From contig JAFCMP010000129.1 in the NCBI GenBank assembly GCA_017506865.1, positions 124,001 through 188,000 on the forward strand: 64,000 bases of DNA, read 5' to 3'. Below are positions 1 through 11,444 of the stretch, piece after piece. Position 1 is the stretch's first letter. The number at the start of each line of letters is the position of its first letter. The position numbers and the translations under genes are program-made. This DNA comes from Tribonema minus (lineage: Eukaryota; Sar; Xanthophyceae; Tribonematales; Tribonemataceae). The notes under the pieces are model-generated. The model was given only the letters and a program-made list of their open reading frames with translations, was not told the origin of the DNA and did no database searches.

Positions 1-665
1 ATCCTGTGCTGCCGCCTCGTGTGGTGCTGGCGCCTGATGTCAACAATTGAAATCAGTGGAGGGTGGGGGTGGGGAGGTGCTACCTGGCATAAGGCTACCC
101 GGAACCAACGCTGGCTGGTGCCTGTCCGCTGCCGTTTAATTGAGACAACGGGCAGGACTGCAACATGTGCAGAGTCCCACGTAATACTTGATTCGGTCCT
201 GCATGCATCACAACATGGCAAATGCAAGCTCCTGAGGTGCTGGTTCAACACTCAGCAGCCTAGCTCTTCAAGAGTACCTTCGAGTTGAACTAGCATAGTT
301 TCGGCGCATGCGATCTGCACCAGGAGCACTTGATCTGGTTCCCCTCCCTGTCGTAGCCACTTTATGTAGAGCGCCGTACGTTTGAGGCCAGCTTCCTGTA
401 ACCCCAACCATATCCCTAACCTTGACCCTCAAAGCTAGCCTGCCAGCTAGTTCTGCTGCAGCTCTGTGCTGCCTAGTCTGACCGGTCAATGCTGAGCAAG
501 AAGCTTTGCACGCACAGTTGCCTTTCCCGGGCTCTACACAATGCCACGACACTCTGTCAAGCTGTTCCCTTCAGCTGAAGAGCCATACAGACAGACATAT
601 ATACATACACACATACATACACAAATACATGCACACACACATACATATCCACACACAGCATCACA
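1..665. other. Left edge, no gene recognised
   Basis: No coding segment with recognisable family or consistent splice phase was found. A short telomere-like stretch (CCCTAACC type) lies near 410-430. The missing 3' exons of the leftward membrane-protein gene at 888-2999 must lie here or beyond the left edge, but I could not identify them. Confidence 0.4.
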
Positions 666-870
666 CATACACGCCCCCCCTCACATGTACAGCGCCGTGT
701 ACGTGCGCGTCAGCTCCACCCCGAGCCCGATCCTGTCGTCGATGCGGTGCATCATCCTCGCCTGCGCAAACATACATGCACACATACACACATACAACTT
801 GCATACTTCCACATACCCACATACCTACCTACATACATACATACACACATACACACATATATACATACAT
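576..870. repeat. (ACAT/ACAC)n microsatellite, two blocks
   Basis: Two blocks of ACATAC/ACACAT simple repeat (about 590-670 and 775-872) flank a copy of the exon end at 666-770. The repeat encodes only His/Thr/Tyr-rich low-complexity peptide in any frame, so I do not treat it as coding. It lies downstream of the donor site of the leftward membrane-protein exon. Confidence 0.85.
666..770 (-). repeat. Splice-junction echo of the exon ending at 888
   Basis: About 100 bases repeat the last part of the exon at 888-985 together with its donor (TACAT then GTGAG), over 90 percent identical by eye. In the real exon TTTGCGCAG is coding sequence; in this copy the same bases sit where an acceptor would be. 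Joining it to the preceding exon in phase 2 gives an early stop, so it is more likely a duplicated junction than a used exon. Confidence 0.8.
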
Positions 871-887
871 ACACGCCCCCCACTCAC

Positions 888-2999
888 ATGTACAGCGCCG
901 TGTACGTGCGCATCAGCTCCACCCCGAGCCCGATCCTGTCGTCGATGCGGTGCATCATCCACGCCTGCGCAAACACGGCGGATGAGCCGCATGACAGGTA
1001 TCCCAGCCAGAACCACCACGGCACCCAGAACATGCAGTAGAAGTCGGTGTGCAGCGCGGCGCGCGTGGGCTGCACGATCGCGGGGAAGGCGGCCATGCCT
1101 AGCGCGGCGGCGACGATGGCGGCGCCCTGCGTCTTAGTGTCAAGCAGGAACATGAAGCGCGCGCGGTACGCCTTGGAGGTGATGATGATGACGCGCGCTG
1201 AGCGTTGAGGCAGCGAGGGAGCGCACAGAGAGGTTGTGTAGAGAGCAGGTGAGGGAGAGCACGTGCACGTGCAAACTAGCAAGGGTTCGGACTGGTCGGC
1301 AGGATGCGGTGCGAAGCCGTGCTGCAGGGAAGCAGAAGATTCAGAGTTGTATTTGATGGGGGGAAAACAAGACATCCACACGGGGAACGCCATACATGCG
1401 GATGCGCGAGCCGCAGAGAGCGGCATCAGTTGCTGCAGTGCACGCGTGCAGTGTGATTACCTCACGCACTGAGGTGCTGAGACGCGAAAGCGCGGAAGCC
1501 TATAGCCGCAGTGGCGCATGAGCGCAAATGGCGAGGTTCGCAAAGTAGCAGGTGTGGTGCTGCGCGTTCCGTGCTGACAAGACGCCTTGCGGCTGTGTAA
1601 CATTGGTGGTTTTGGTCTATACGAACAGCAGTACGGGAGTGTCTGCCTGCACAAGTGCAAAAAGACGGCGCTTAACAGCACTGTGGCGCTGACGAGCCGG
1701 ACAAGTATAAGTACATCTGAGCGCACTAGCACCGATCACACACAGCGCGAGCGGTCACGGCACTTGAAAATTTGCGAGCGGGTACAGCGCCGTGTCTTGA
1801 TATCCAGCGGCGACACGTGTTGTCACCGCCAGTGCTCTTGACGTTGCATGTGATGCGATCATTATCAAGCACACTATGAAGGGGATGCGCAATACACAGC
1901 GGTAAGCTTCAGTGTGGTGTGTTGCTGTGCGTGTAAGCACGAAGTCTGTCCGTCGCTGCCATTTTGTGCAGCTGCCGTGAAGCTGAAGTTGGCGGTCAGC
2001 GTGACTAGGACATTGTGGCGCAACGGCCTTTCACCACCAAATTCAAGTGATGCATGGGAGAGCAAGTGGGGCCTTTTAGGGGGGGAACAGCGTGAGACCC
2101 TGCCACCTCATGGGAAATTTCAACAACTGTCATGTACCACGACAAATCAGGATTTGCCATATATGGTGATGAAGTTTGGCAGAATTGAGCACTGTATCAC
2201 TATGTGAGGACGCAACAGTCCTCTCAAGCATCAATTGTACTACCGATCACCTGCCCCCCCCCCCCCCCTCCTTAACAGGCATTCACGACAACGCCACCCA
2301 TGAGTCTCCTGCCTAACATAACTGGACAAATGTGAGGGGGCAGTGCGAGAGCAGGTTTGAAGTACCTCCTCGCAGCAGGACCGACGTCATGAGTATTCCC
2401 GGAGCGATCGAGCTGATCCATAGCACTACACCGCATGGCAGATGGCCGCCGCTGAGCCTGAAGCACTCCTGAATTCCCGTCAGCGTCACCAGCACCATGC
2501 ATGTGGTGCCCTGGGGATAGGGGGATGTGAAGTAGGGTAAGGGTTGGGGGTGAGAGGCATTGGCACCAATTACGGTTGGCGTTGATGTTGGTGTTGATGT
2601 TCGTCAGGCTTCAGAGCGCAGGAGGCAGTGGCAGTGGCTGAATCATGAAGATTGCATTTTATTGGCAGATCTGTCTTGTGAACATCACACACTGGCCTTG
2701 AACTTGAAGCAGATGATCAGCTATGTAGCTGTTCACATGAGGTCGTGCCCACTCAAGATGGCGCACATGAAACGAGTTCGCCTGCTTGCATCATGAGTGG
2801 CACACACTCCTGCACCGTCCAAATCATCGTTGACAGCTGCTTCTGACTTCTGTGCACTGCAGTTGACGCATGCACTTCGTACCTACAGCGTGCGGTGATG
2901 TTGTGGTACTGCATGCTGTAGTTCGCCCCACGCACCTGTATCAAAGCCAGTCCCGGTGACCTTGCGCGCACCAGTAACTCACTGCGCCGCTGCCACATG
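888..2999 (-). CDS. Multi-pass membrane protein, possibly 7-TM receptor (partial)
   Basis: Three leftward exons are supported. 2999-2936 encodes a basic segment (RRSELLVRARSP) and 2510-2366 a hydrophobic segment with LPCGVVLWISSIAPG; they join in phase 0. 1197-888 holds two hydrophobic stretches, a W-rich loop (FWVPWWFWLGY) and a final HRIDDRIGLGVELMRTY. A fourth exon, starting at 1716 with DVLILVRLVSATVLL, fits upstream in phase 1, but its 3' end could not be matched. The layout of hydrophobic helices, the RSP motif before a helix and the charged D-x-x-x-G-L-x-x-E-L segment after one recall RGS-type 7-TM receptors, but this is a resemblance only. Start and 3' end are not identified; the gene probably continues past the left edge. 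It runs in tandem behind the CLK kinase gene. Confidence 0.45.
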
Positions 3000-4222
3000 C
3001 TGCGCGACGAGGATTCGGCGATAGTTCAGCGATATGCGTCCTTTTGTAGCATTGCGCGCACTGCCCTCTACAACATGCGTCACATGCGTGCAGCTACTGT
3101 CGCCACTCACTTTCTTGGCCCGTCGCTCACCTGTTCATGAAGAGGGCACATACGCCCTCCACCAGCACCAACGCAATTGAGAATGGCACCAAGCCTGCAG
3201 CGTACATGTCTTCCCTTCACCAGTACAGCTGCCGATGGTGCGATGGTGCGCAAGTCACCAACACATATGCATCACAAGGCCTGCTGGTCCTCAGGCTAGG
3301 CCCCTTGCGCCCGATAGCTTTACTTCGCGGTTGATGGCGTAGCATGCATGAAGCAGCAGCACGGCTTTTTGAAAAAGGCCGTTGCAACCGGAAACCGCCG
3401 TCGCCTTGGGGTCCCCCTGAAGAAAGTTTGCGAAAATTGAAAATGAAGACAGTTCAAAGTGAGCATGATGATGACACCAGACCAGGGTGCAACATGGAGT
3501 GGACTGCGGATTGGGCATATGGGCAGCAGCTGTGCACAAGCCCAGCAGCCTCTGTAAATGGAGCCACCAGTGGTAGAGATCTCTAGACTTGAGGTTCTGC
3601 ATCAACACTGGAACAAAAGCCCAGCCCCCAAGTCTCTGCTGTTTGCCTGCGCCCCGTCATCGTTTCGCCAACATGCAGCTTTGTCACTAGAGGTTCCTTC
3701 CGCAAACTCCGGCACACCCATAGGCTCATGATGCATCATTGTTAGCGTGCTATGGCTTGCAGCACGCCGACGCGCCTTTTAGTCACTCAAGCTGTTGAGC
3801 TGTGGGGGGCTGCACTACAACCCATACGCAGTTGGCCGCACTCACGACTGATGTGAGCAACAACCTGCACACATGTTGCTATTGAAAAACCCACACAAGG
3901 ACCAGGATTCGCACACGCACTTCAAATCCCCCTGTAGATTTGCTCAGTGACTCATGCAGGCCTGTGGATGACAACGCACTTATGTACCACATAATTCCAT
4001 TGTGCAACCAGCAGCACCAGCACCAGCAGCAGTGGCCACAGCAGCAGCGGCATCAGCAGCGGCCGCCGCAGCAGCAGCACCGCAAACAACACACAAAAAG
4101 ACAAAAGCGTTTCGACCTCAAGTACAATTGTATGTATGTATGCAGCGCACGCATACGTGCGCACGCCTCCGCATCTGCGCGCGCCAGCGCGCGAACGACA
4201 GCGCGCGCCCGCCGCCGCCCCA
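3000..4222. other. Stretch without recognised gene, 3' of CLK kinase
   Basis: It must contain the 5' exons and promoter of the leftward membrane-protein gene and the 3' untranslated region of the CLK kinase. No family motif was recognised. Around 4010-4080 are CAG/CCG-rich repeats that open several overlapping reading frames without protein-like content. Confidence 0.4.
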
Positions 4223-7200
4223 TTATTTTCGGTGCGCGGGCTGCTGCTGCTGCTGCTGCTGCGCGGGCGGCGGCGCGGCGAAGAAGCGGTGGCGCAGCGC
4301 GTCCGACGCGCGCAGTCGCTTGTCAGGGTCCAGCTCGAGGATCCCTTCCAGCAGGCCGCCGAGGCCCGAGGGCTCGTCTTGCGCGACCAGTTCCTGTGAG
4401 CGCGCGCGCGCAAGTGGGAATGTTGCCATTTGATGAGTAAGTGAGTGAGTGAGTGAGTAAGTGAGTGAGTGGCTCGCCGCGCGTGCGTGCAGGTGGGGAG
4501 GAGTGATGCCGCTGAGTGAATGAGTGAGTGAGTGAGTGAGCGGCCTGGGGGCTCGTCTTGCGCGACCAGCTCCTGCAAACGAGCGAGAGCGCGCAATTGG
4601 ATGTTGTCATTTGAAGAGTGAGTGAGTGAGTGAGGGGGTGGGGGAGGGGGTTGCGCAGCAGCACGCACAGCTGCCGCGGCGCACGCCGGGCGCGCTCGCT
4701 CACGTCGGCAGCGAAGGCATGAGGCGCCTGCGCGTGCGCAAACGGTCGACGCACGCAGACCATCAACGACGGAAACTACCGAGCGCCGCGTGCATGCTCG
4801 CCTCGATCGTCCGCACGCGGACGCTTTCCGTGCATGCACAAGCCCTGCGCGCTCACGCCGCGGCTGCGCACTTCCCAAGCACGACAGCCCTGTTGCTGAC
4901 TGCCCATCGCGAAGCACGACGCCGGCTCGTCCCCACTGTCGCCGTGCGCGGCAGGCGTGCGTGCGTGAGCACCCGCTTCAGGTGCAGCAGAAAATTGGGA
5001 GTTAGCGTGAGCTGGTCACAGACCCACCGTCGCCTCGCGGCGCAGACGCACAGCAACCAAGTCCGGGCGCTCGCCATATCAAATACCTCATATACAGCTT
5101 TGAGCACCTCGACGTATGCAGGCTCGTGTACATACCCCAAAGCACAAAATGCATCGCGTCTCAATCGGCGATCTGCGCAGGATGTGCGCACGCAGGTCAA
5201 CAGGACCGTCAACGCCATAACCTTCCAAGTACCCAAGTTTACAGAGATCTCATTCGTGAGTACACGTAGTTTCCTGTGCACGGAGCTTATGAAAGTATAC
5301 GAACAGGGACACAAATATACCTACGCAACATACATAACCACATGTTCGCCGGAGTGCACATGTGTACCTCGATCGTCGGCATGCGTCGGATATGCGCGCG
5401 CGCGAGTCCTCGGGGCACGCGTGGCGCCACAAAAATACTTATGAACAACATGCTTACACACAACATATGTATATATATTCATACTCCTAGAAGTATGCTT
5501 CTAAACACGTATTCATGTATGCACCTCAATTGTCGGCATGCGTCGGATGTGCGCGCGCGAGTCCTCGGGGCACGCACGGCGCCAGCGCGAGACGCCGCGG
5601 CTGTCAAAGTCATATACTCCAAAGCATGTACACAGAGACCTTTGCATGAAGCTCGTGAAAGTGTAAATACAGGTACACACATAGACTTACACAACACGCA
5701 TCAACACATGCTAGCACGTACGTACCTCGATCGTCGGCATGCGGCGGATGCGCGCGCGCGAGTCCTCGGGGCACGCGCGGCGCCACAAAAACTTGCGCAG
5801 ACTATATTTTAATACTTCAATGTACATGTTTGCCGGCGTGCGTGCATGTACCTCGATCGTCGGCATGCGGCGGATGTGCGCGCGCGAGTCCTCGGGGCAC
5901 GCGCGGCGCCAGCGCGAGACGCCGCGGCTGTCGAAGTACTTGGCGCCCACGGGCGACGCGCGCACCATGTGCCGCGGGAAAGGCCCCACGCAGCGCTCCA
6001 TCAGCGCCAGGTGCTCCATGTTGTCGTGCTGCAAGGAGGGCGGCGGGGGGGGGTGGGGGCAGGGGGGGGTGAGGCAAGGGTGCGAAGGGGTACAACTCTG
6101 AGCGCGTATGCGCTACTGTGAAGTTGAATGGAAACTCATAAAGTCCAAACAATATTGATCGTTCAATATGTGCCCCACGCAGCGCTCCATGAGCGCGAGG
6201 TGCGCCATGCTGTCGTGCTGCGGCATGTGCGGGGGAGGGGGGGGGTGCTAAGGGCTACAACTGCTGAGCGCATGCGCGCTACTGATGATCAATTAAAAAA
6301 CATGAAGTCCAAACGATGCATACGTGCCCCATGTTGTCGTGGCAATGTGTGTGTGGCGGGGGGGGGAGGAGGCGAGGATTCTGAGGGGTGCTTCAAAAAG
6401 TACCGCAAGTGCTGAGTGCATGCGTGCTGCTGCGATATGCGCCCCACGCGCCCACGCTCCACGAGCGCAAGATGCTCCACATTGGCGTGCTGGAAGGGGG
6501 GCAGCAGGGGGGGGGGGGGGAGAGGGGGCGCTCAGCGCTCACCGCAGCAAACGATGGGAACCCCATGAGGCATGATGAATAGGCGGCCGGGCTTGGTAGG
6601 GTCTTAGGGTCTCAGCAGCGCTCAGCGCTTGCCACGGCCAACAGCAGCTACCGCCAACAATACAGTCGCCTGGCTCAAGCCCCTACAGGCATGACTTGGA
6701 AGTACATGAGTTGCGATGCTCTTGGCGATGGCGCGGCGGCGCCGCCAATGTGCGCCCACCATGAAGACAGGAGTGGACAGGGCGCGGCGGGGGTTTGCAG
6801 CAGTGCTCGCCGTGACAAACAGCAGCTCCTGCTGGCACGGCTCCGCAACAATGCAGCCGCAGTCCCGCAGAGACATGGACATTTGCATTACCCCCCCTTC
6901 CCCCCCCTCGCTACAAAGAGTGCGAAGTCACCCCACGAGCGCGGACCGGCGTGCTTGCTCTGACGACTGTGAGGCGACAGCATTGCGGCAGCGCTCATTG
7001 CACGAGCGCATAGATGTACGGGGATTGCATTATTCCTCCCCAGAAACACAGACACCCCGCTACAAAGCAAAAAGCCGCTCCTGGAGCGCACAATCACCAC
7101 CCTTGCAGTGAAAATGTGATAGCATTGCGGCAACGCTCAGCTCACCGTGGCAAACAGCAGCTTCCCCTGGTACAGCTCCGCAACGAATATGGGCAACTGC

Positions 7201-10200
7201 AGCAGTACCTGGCATTTGCCGGATGCTGCTTGGCACAAAAAAGTAGCAATGGTTTGTCAGCAGCGCTTAGTCAGCTCACCGTGGCAAACAGCAGCTCCCC
7301 CTGATACAGCTCCGCGACAATGCAGCCGCACGACCACAGGTCGCTGGGACGGCACCAGCCGACGCCCAGTATCACCTCCGGCGCGCGGTACTGCCGCGTG
7401 TTCACCGTGGCGCTCTTGTGGTCGTCGACGTACGTGGCGCCGCCGAAGTCTATGACTGCATTGTTCGAGCGCGGGGCAGGTGATGGGGGCGCGGCAGTGC
7501 CGTCAGTGGGGAGACACGGGCATTGCAAGTGAACGGCGGCAGTAGCGGACGTTGAGCAGATGTTTGCACTCCAGCGGTCGTTGTGGTCGTCGACGTACGT
7601 GGCGGCGCCAAAGTCTACGAATGCGGTGCGCATGTGCGCGGTAGGCGACGGGGGCGCAGCGGTGCCGTCAGCAGGGAGATACGAGCAACGCAAACAGACG
7701 ATGGCAGTGGCGGAGAGATGCGGTATGTTTGTACTTCAGCGGTCGTTGTGGTCGTCGACGTACGTGGCGCCGCCAAAGTCTAAGGACTGCGTTGCTTGCA
7801 ACGGGGGCGCAACGGTTCTGTTTTTAAGCAGGAACACAGGCGCATTTTTTAAAGGTATTGCAGTTTAAGTTGAGTTCGCTGCAGTGGCTCTCACGGGTGG
7901 TGCGTCGCGTGCCACATTTGCGCCGCCAGCGCATATGAGACGCGCCATTCAGGAAGCGCCGAAAGGACATGGACGGGCAGAGAATCAAACCCACAGAGAC
8001 ATCAGGTTGAATCGCACTGACAGCCTCAACAATAACTTCAACTTGAAGTAGCAAAAAAGGACATGGGTGCACAGAAGTAGACGGGCAGAGACATCAGGTT
8101 GAACGCCTCGCACTGACTGACAGCGCCTCAACAGTTACTTCAACTTGAATCAGCAAGCGAAGCCCCCCCTGCCAGCCACACACTGCCGCAGTGGCTGGCA
8201 GAGTCAGCAACTTCCGGCGCACATTGCGCGCATATCTGTGCTGACACTGTTGAAGTTTGCAATTGGCGTGGCGCTGTCATGATGTGCATGCGCACTGCCG
8301 GCCTGGAGCTCATAGTCCCCTGCAGCCCCCATGCATGTCACATTTTGAAGTTCAACAGTCCGCAGAGCACTGTGCACCTCGCTTCCCGTCACTGTAACCG
8401 ATGTTGCAGCCAGCAGACTATGCACAAGTGCCGCACTTCGCACGCGTGCAAGGAGTGTACTTAAGTGCAGGCCTGAGGACAGCTTAGCCCTCAGTCGCAG
8501 GTCACAGCCGCTGGGATGTGCACCAGATACATTCCGTAATCGATGCTTTGCAACAACCCCTCAACTGCAAACTTCAACTTCACATTGAAGCCATGCAACA
8601 CCAGATCTTTCAACCTCATGTACTCAGAGTGGCACACGGCCGCCTTGCGACTGTCCTCAGGCTTACTGTAGCACACCGCCTTCGTAGGGTACAGCGCTCT
8701 GCATTCAAACTTCAACTTGACATGCACCCAACTGCACCACCTGACAGTTCTGCTACGTGTCGTTCTTCCGGCCACTGCCGGTGTCTATACAGCAATCCCG
8801 GAATCAGTTCTGCTACGTGTCGTTTTTCCGGCCACTGCCGGTGTCTATACAGCAATCCCGGAATTGAAGGGTCTGATACCAATCACACCCCACGTTCGTG
8901 CGAATTGCAATTGGAGCTTGGGCTTCGGACCGCGTTCACGACACTTTCATAAAGCGGTCCAGGAAAACATGTTTATATTAATTCCATTTTCCAGGGCATG
9001 GTGAATGCCTTCTAGGTGTTGAAAGTGTTTTGAAGCTCGGAGTCGTCCCTGACGAGACCATTACTTGCTCTAGATTGCATTACCCTTTGAAAAGGGACTA
9101 GATCGTTTCCGTTCTCCAGGACGGACTCAGATCGATACCCTGGAACCGCGCACACCAGCGCCCCCAAACTGTCTCGCAGGCGTAGGCACTTATGGCCATC
9201 CGCAGGCGCAAATAGGTGCACCGAGCAGAGCACGTGATTTGGAGCCCGGCAAGGAAGAGACATGCTGACCTAAAGTACCCATTCTGCGAATGCTGCTCAC
9301 ACTTGATGCACGGCAACGCCGCATACTGCCACATTTTTAGTCCCATATTGCTAACATTGCTCACAGTCAATGCACGTCGACACCGGCAGCATCAGCGCGC
9401 CCTGATCGTCCTTTTAGCGCCTTCAGCGCCATGCTCCCATATCATTAATATGATATCATTACACCTGCTGCAATATGTCCAAACCTGGGCAGATTGCAGA
9501 CATTGCTCACCCTTGATGCCATTGACACCGGCAGCATCAGCGCGTCCTGATTGTCCTTGTAGCGCCCTTTGAGCCATAAAGCTATGTCTCAAAACTACTA
9601 GCGCCTTCAAAGCCATTATGCTATGTTTTGATTCGTTCCCATGCTATGTTTCACAGTTACAAACATCGCTCACCCTTGATGCGCGTCGACACCGGCAGCA
9701 TCAGCGCGTCCTGATCGTCCTTATAGCGCCCCCGCTCCGGCTCCAGCTCCAGGTCGCACAGCAGCACGTTCTCCGGCTTGAGGTCCGTGTGCACCAGGCC
9801 CATGCTGTGCAGAAACGCCACCGCCTCCAGCAGCTGCCGAGCAAAGTCGCGCACGTACCTGGGGGGAGGGGTGGAGAGGGGGGGGGGTTACTCTGCCGCG
9901 CATGCATGCTCGCTGTAGAGACCGCCTGCGCAGGGGAGAGGGGGTTGGGAATTCTAAATACTGCGGCACAAGCGTGCTCGCTGTACAGACTGCCAGCATA
10001 GTCCCCCCCCCCCCCCCCCCCCCCCCCCTTCTTGCGACAACCTTCACTGCCACCACTGCTCGCAGAATGGCAAACCTAGCACTTTCATGCACTTGCAACT
10101 GGGCACATCACGCTCAGAGTGAAGCAGCCAGTTGTGCGCCGTGAACCGCGCAGACGCGTCGGCGACTTGCACCAGGCACCTCATAGCACCGCAGCGCGCG

Positions 10201-11278
10201 CGCCGCGTGCGCCGCGTGATATACATATACTTCTATATTTATGTACATGTACAGCGACGCGCAGCAGCGAGCGACGCGCGCGCGCGCACCTGAGCGGGAA
10301 CCCGCGGTAGTCGTTGCGCTTGAGCACGTCGTACAGCGAGGGGCCCATGCGCTCGAAGACGAGGCAGCAGTGGCCGCGCGCGTCGAACTGGTCGAGGAGG
10401 CGCACGCACAGCGCGGCGCCGGCGCCGCCCGCGCGGTTCACGTCGCGCAGGATGTCCGCCTCGATGAGCGCCGACTCGTGGTAGCGCTTGACACGCCGCA
10501 CGACCTTGACGGCGACGGTGCGCCGCCCGCGCCTGTCCCAGCACGCCACGACGCGACCGAAGGTGCCCGTGCCAACGTCCTCCTGCACCTCGTACCCGTC
10601 GCCCAGCACGGAGCCGCTCTGGCCCTCGTAGTGGCCCTCGTCGTCTCCGCCGCCGCCGCCGCCGCCGCCGCCGTTGCCCTGGCCTCTCCGCCCGCCGCCG
10701 CTGCCGCCGCCGCCGCCGCGGCTGCTGCTGCCGCCGCTGCTGCCGGAGCCGTTGCGGGCGCGCCGGCTGTCTCTCTGGCGCTTGTGCTGGTGCTGCTGCT
10801 GCTCTCTAGAGGGATACCTGTCTCGGCTCCTGCTGCGAGTCCGGTCCCTCCTGGCGCTGGGGTAGTCTCCCCAGGCCGGCTCGCGCTGCTGGTGATAGTC
10901 GCGCTGCTGCTGGTCAGGAGACTGCCTTCGCCGCTTCGCACTCCATCCGTTGATGCCGTTGGAAGTGTTGGCGTGGTCGTAGCTGTCATAGTGGCGGTTG
11001 CTGCGCTCCCACGACCTCTTGCTCGACGGCCTCCTACGGCTGCCCTGACGGCGGTGGTCGCCACCATCACCGCCGCCGTCTCTCTTCCAGGACGAGACCC
11101 TCTCCTGCTGCCTGTGGCCACGACGGTCGTAGATCTGTCTGTCCTCGCGACTCATGGCTACTGGCGGGCTCTGGAGTCTCCTTGTGTGGCCAGCGCCATG
11201 GCCGCTTCCGTTGACGGCACCCCCTCGGTTGTAGCTGGTGTCGTCTGCATAGCGGTGACGGTCTCTGCCCCTGCTCAT
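4223..11278 (-). CDS. LAMMER/CLK-type dual-specificity kinase, complete, 5 exons
   Basis: Exons 11278-10290, 9858-9674, 7455-7280, 6028-5852 and 4393-4223 join with matching phases into 565 residues. Residues 1-225 are Arg/Ser/Gly/Gln-rich with RS dipeptides and no fold, as in splicing-factor kinases. The kinase domain starts near residue 228: glycine loop GTGTFGRV, VAVKVV lysine, HTDLKPEN catalytic loop near 351 (HTD rather than HRD is typical of LAMMER kinases), DFGGATY near 394, TRQYRAPEVILG and EHLALMER near 455, a one-residue variant of the family signature EHLAMMER. The tail ends in a Gln run. Family members phosphorylate SR splicing factors in the nucleus; that role is inferred. The gene is divergent from the CBP3 gene. 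Introns 2-4 are filled with copies of the flanking exon edges. Confidence 0.92.
4433..4640. repeat. (GAGT)n tracts plus acceptor-side echo, CLK intron 4
   Basis: Three GAGT/GTGA repeat tracts (about 4433-4470, 4516-4540, 4613-4636) alternate with a copy (4540-4580) of the acceptor and first codons of the last kinase exon (ELVAQDEP). The unit of about 100-170 bases is thus tandemly repeated across the splice junction. On the sense strand the tract reads (CTCA)n, pyrimidine-rich and placed where a polypyrimidine tract is expected. Confidence 0.7.
5364..5787 (-). repeat. Three donor-side echoes of CLK exon 4
   Basis: Copies at 5364-5428, 5524-5610 and 5722-5784 repeat the end of the kinase exon (RWRRACPEDSRA-IRRMPTIE) and its GTAC donor. 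They lie 3' of the real donor at 5851, in the same orientation, about 130-200 bases apart. Identity to the exon is very high near the donor and fades away from it. Each keeps a plausible GT donor but lacks an acceptor. Confidence 0.85.
6168..7190 (-). repeat. Echoes of both junctions in CLK intron 3
   Basis: Acceptor-side copies of exon 4 (HDNMEHLALMERCVGP and the preceding intron) lie at about 6168-6222, 6318-6345 and 6437-6495. Donor-side copies of exon 3 (CGCIVAELYQGELLFAT and GTGAGC) lie at about 6606-6650, 6800-6872 and 7130-7186. Acceptor copies cluster next to the acceptor and donor copies next to the donor, so the intron is built from both ends inward. Confidence 0.8.
7576..9569 (-). 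repeat. Echoes of both junctions in CLK intron 2
   Basis: Copies at 7576-7622 and 7737-7783 repeat the acceptor and first codons of exon 3 (VIDFGGATYVDDH). Copies at 9357-9424 and 9506-9569 repeat the last codons and donor of exon 2 (DDQDALMLPVSTRIK). Between them are unrelated low-copy sequence and the tandem repeat at 8748-8864. Confidence 0.8.
8748..8864. repeat. 58-bp direct tandem duplication
   Basis: Two nearly identical 58-base units run head to tail (start at about 8748 and 8806); each contains GGCCACTGCCGG and CTATACAGCAATCCCGG. It lies inside CLK intron 2 and does not match a neighbouring exon edge, unlike most tandem units in this window. Confidence 0.8.
10003..10028. repeat. Poly-C run (26 bases) in CLK intron 1
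   Basis: An uninterrupted C run on the + strand, thus poly-G in the kinase transcript. Comparable runs occur near 2250, 21620, 40070-40115, 42625, 43140, 45525, 55910, 56510, 57008, 57395 and 60465. Confidence 0.9.
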
Positions 11279-11444
11279 TGTGCCCAGAAGCCATCAAACA
11301 GCTACGCACACCAGCTTCACACACTCCCCTTTCCGAACCTTTGCGAACAACAACAAGACTTGAAGTTTGAAAAAAAAAAAAATGTTGTGTGTGTGTGATT
11401 ATTCTCACTGGGGTCGCAGCAGGAGCAGCAGCAGCAGCAGCAGC
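11279..11444. promoter_or_regulatory. Probable bidirectional promoter, CLK kinase / CBP3
   Basis: Only 166 bases separate the ATG of the leftward kinase (11278) and that of the rightward CBP3 homologue (11445). The interval contains a 13-base A run near 11370 and CAG repeats immediately before the CBP3 start. No defined core promoter element could be assigned. Shared regulation is an inference from spacing. Confidence 0.5.

Noticed and set aside
666-770. Mutually exclusive exon in the membrane-protein gene
   Set aside because: Splicing it after the exon at 888 gives a stop within a few codons; it fits the general junction-copy pattern.
3952-4917. 321-codon leftward open frame
   Set aside because: It reads through CLK exon 5 in the wrong frame and through GAGT repeats; no family content.
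8279-8464. Small rightward frame in CLK intron 2
   Set aside because: No splice logic, no family content, and length expected by chance.
10241-11398. 385-codon open frame on the + strand
   Set aside because: It is the antisense of the first CLK kinase exon, whose kinase motifs fix the minus strand; GC-rich third positions keep the other strand open.
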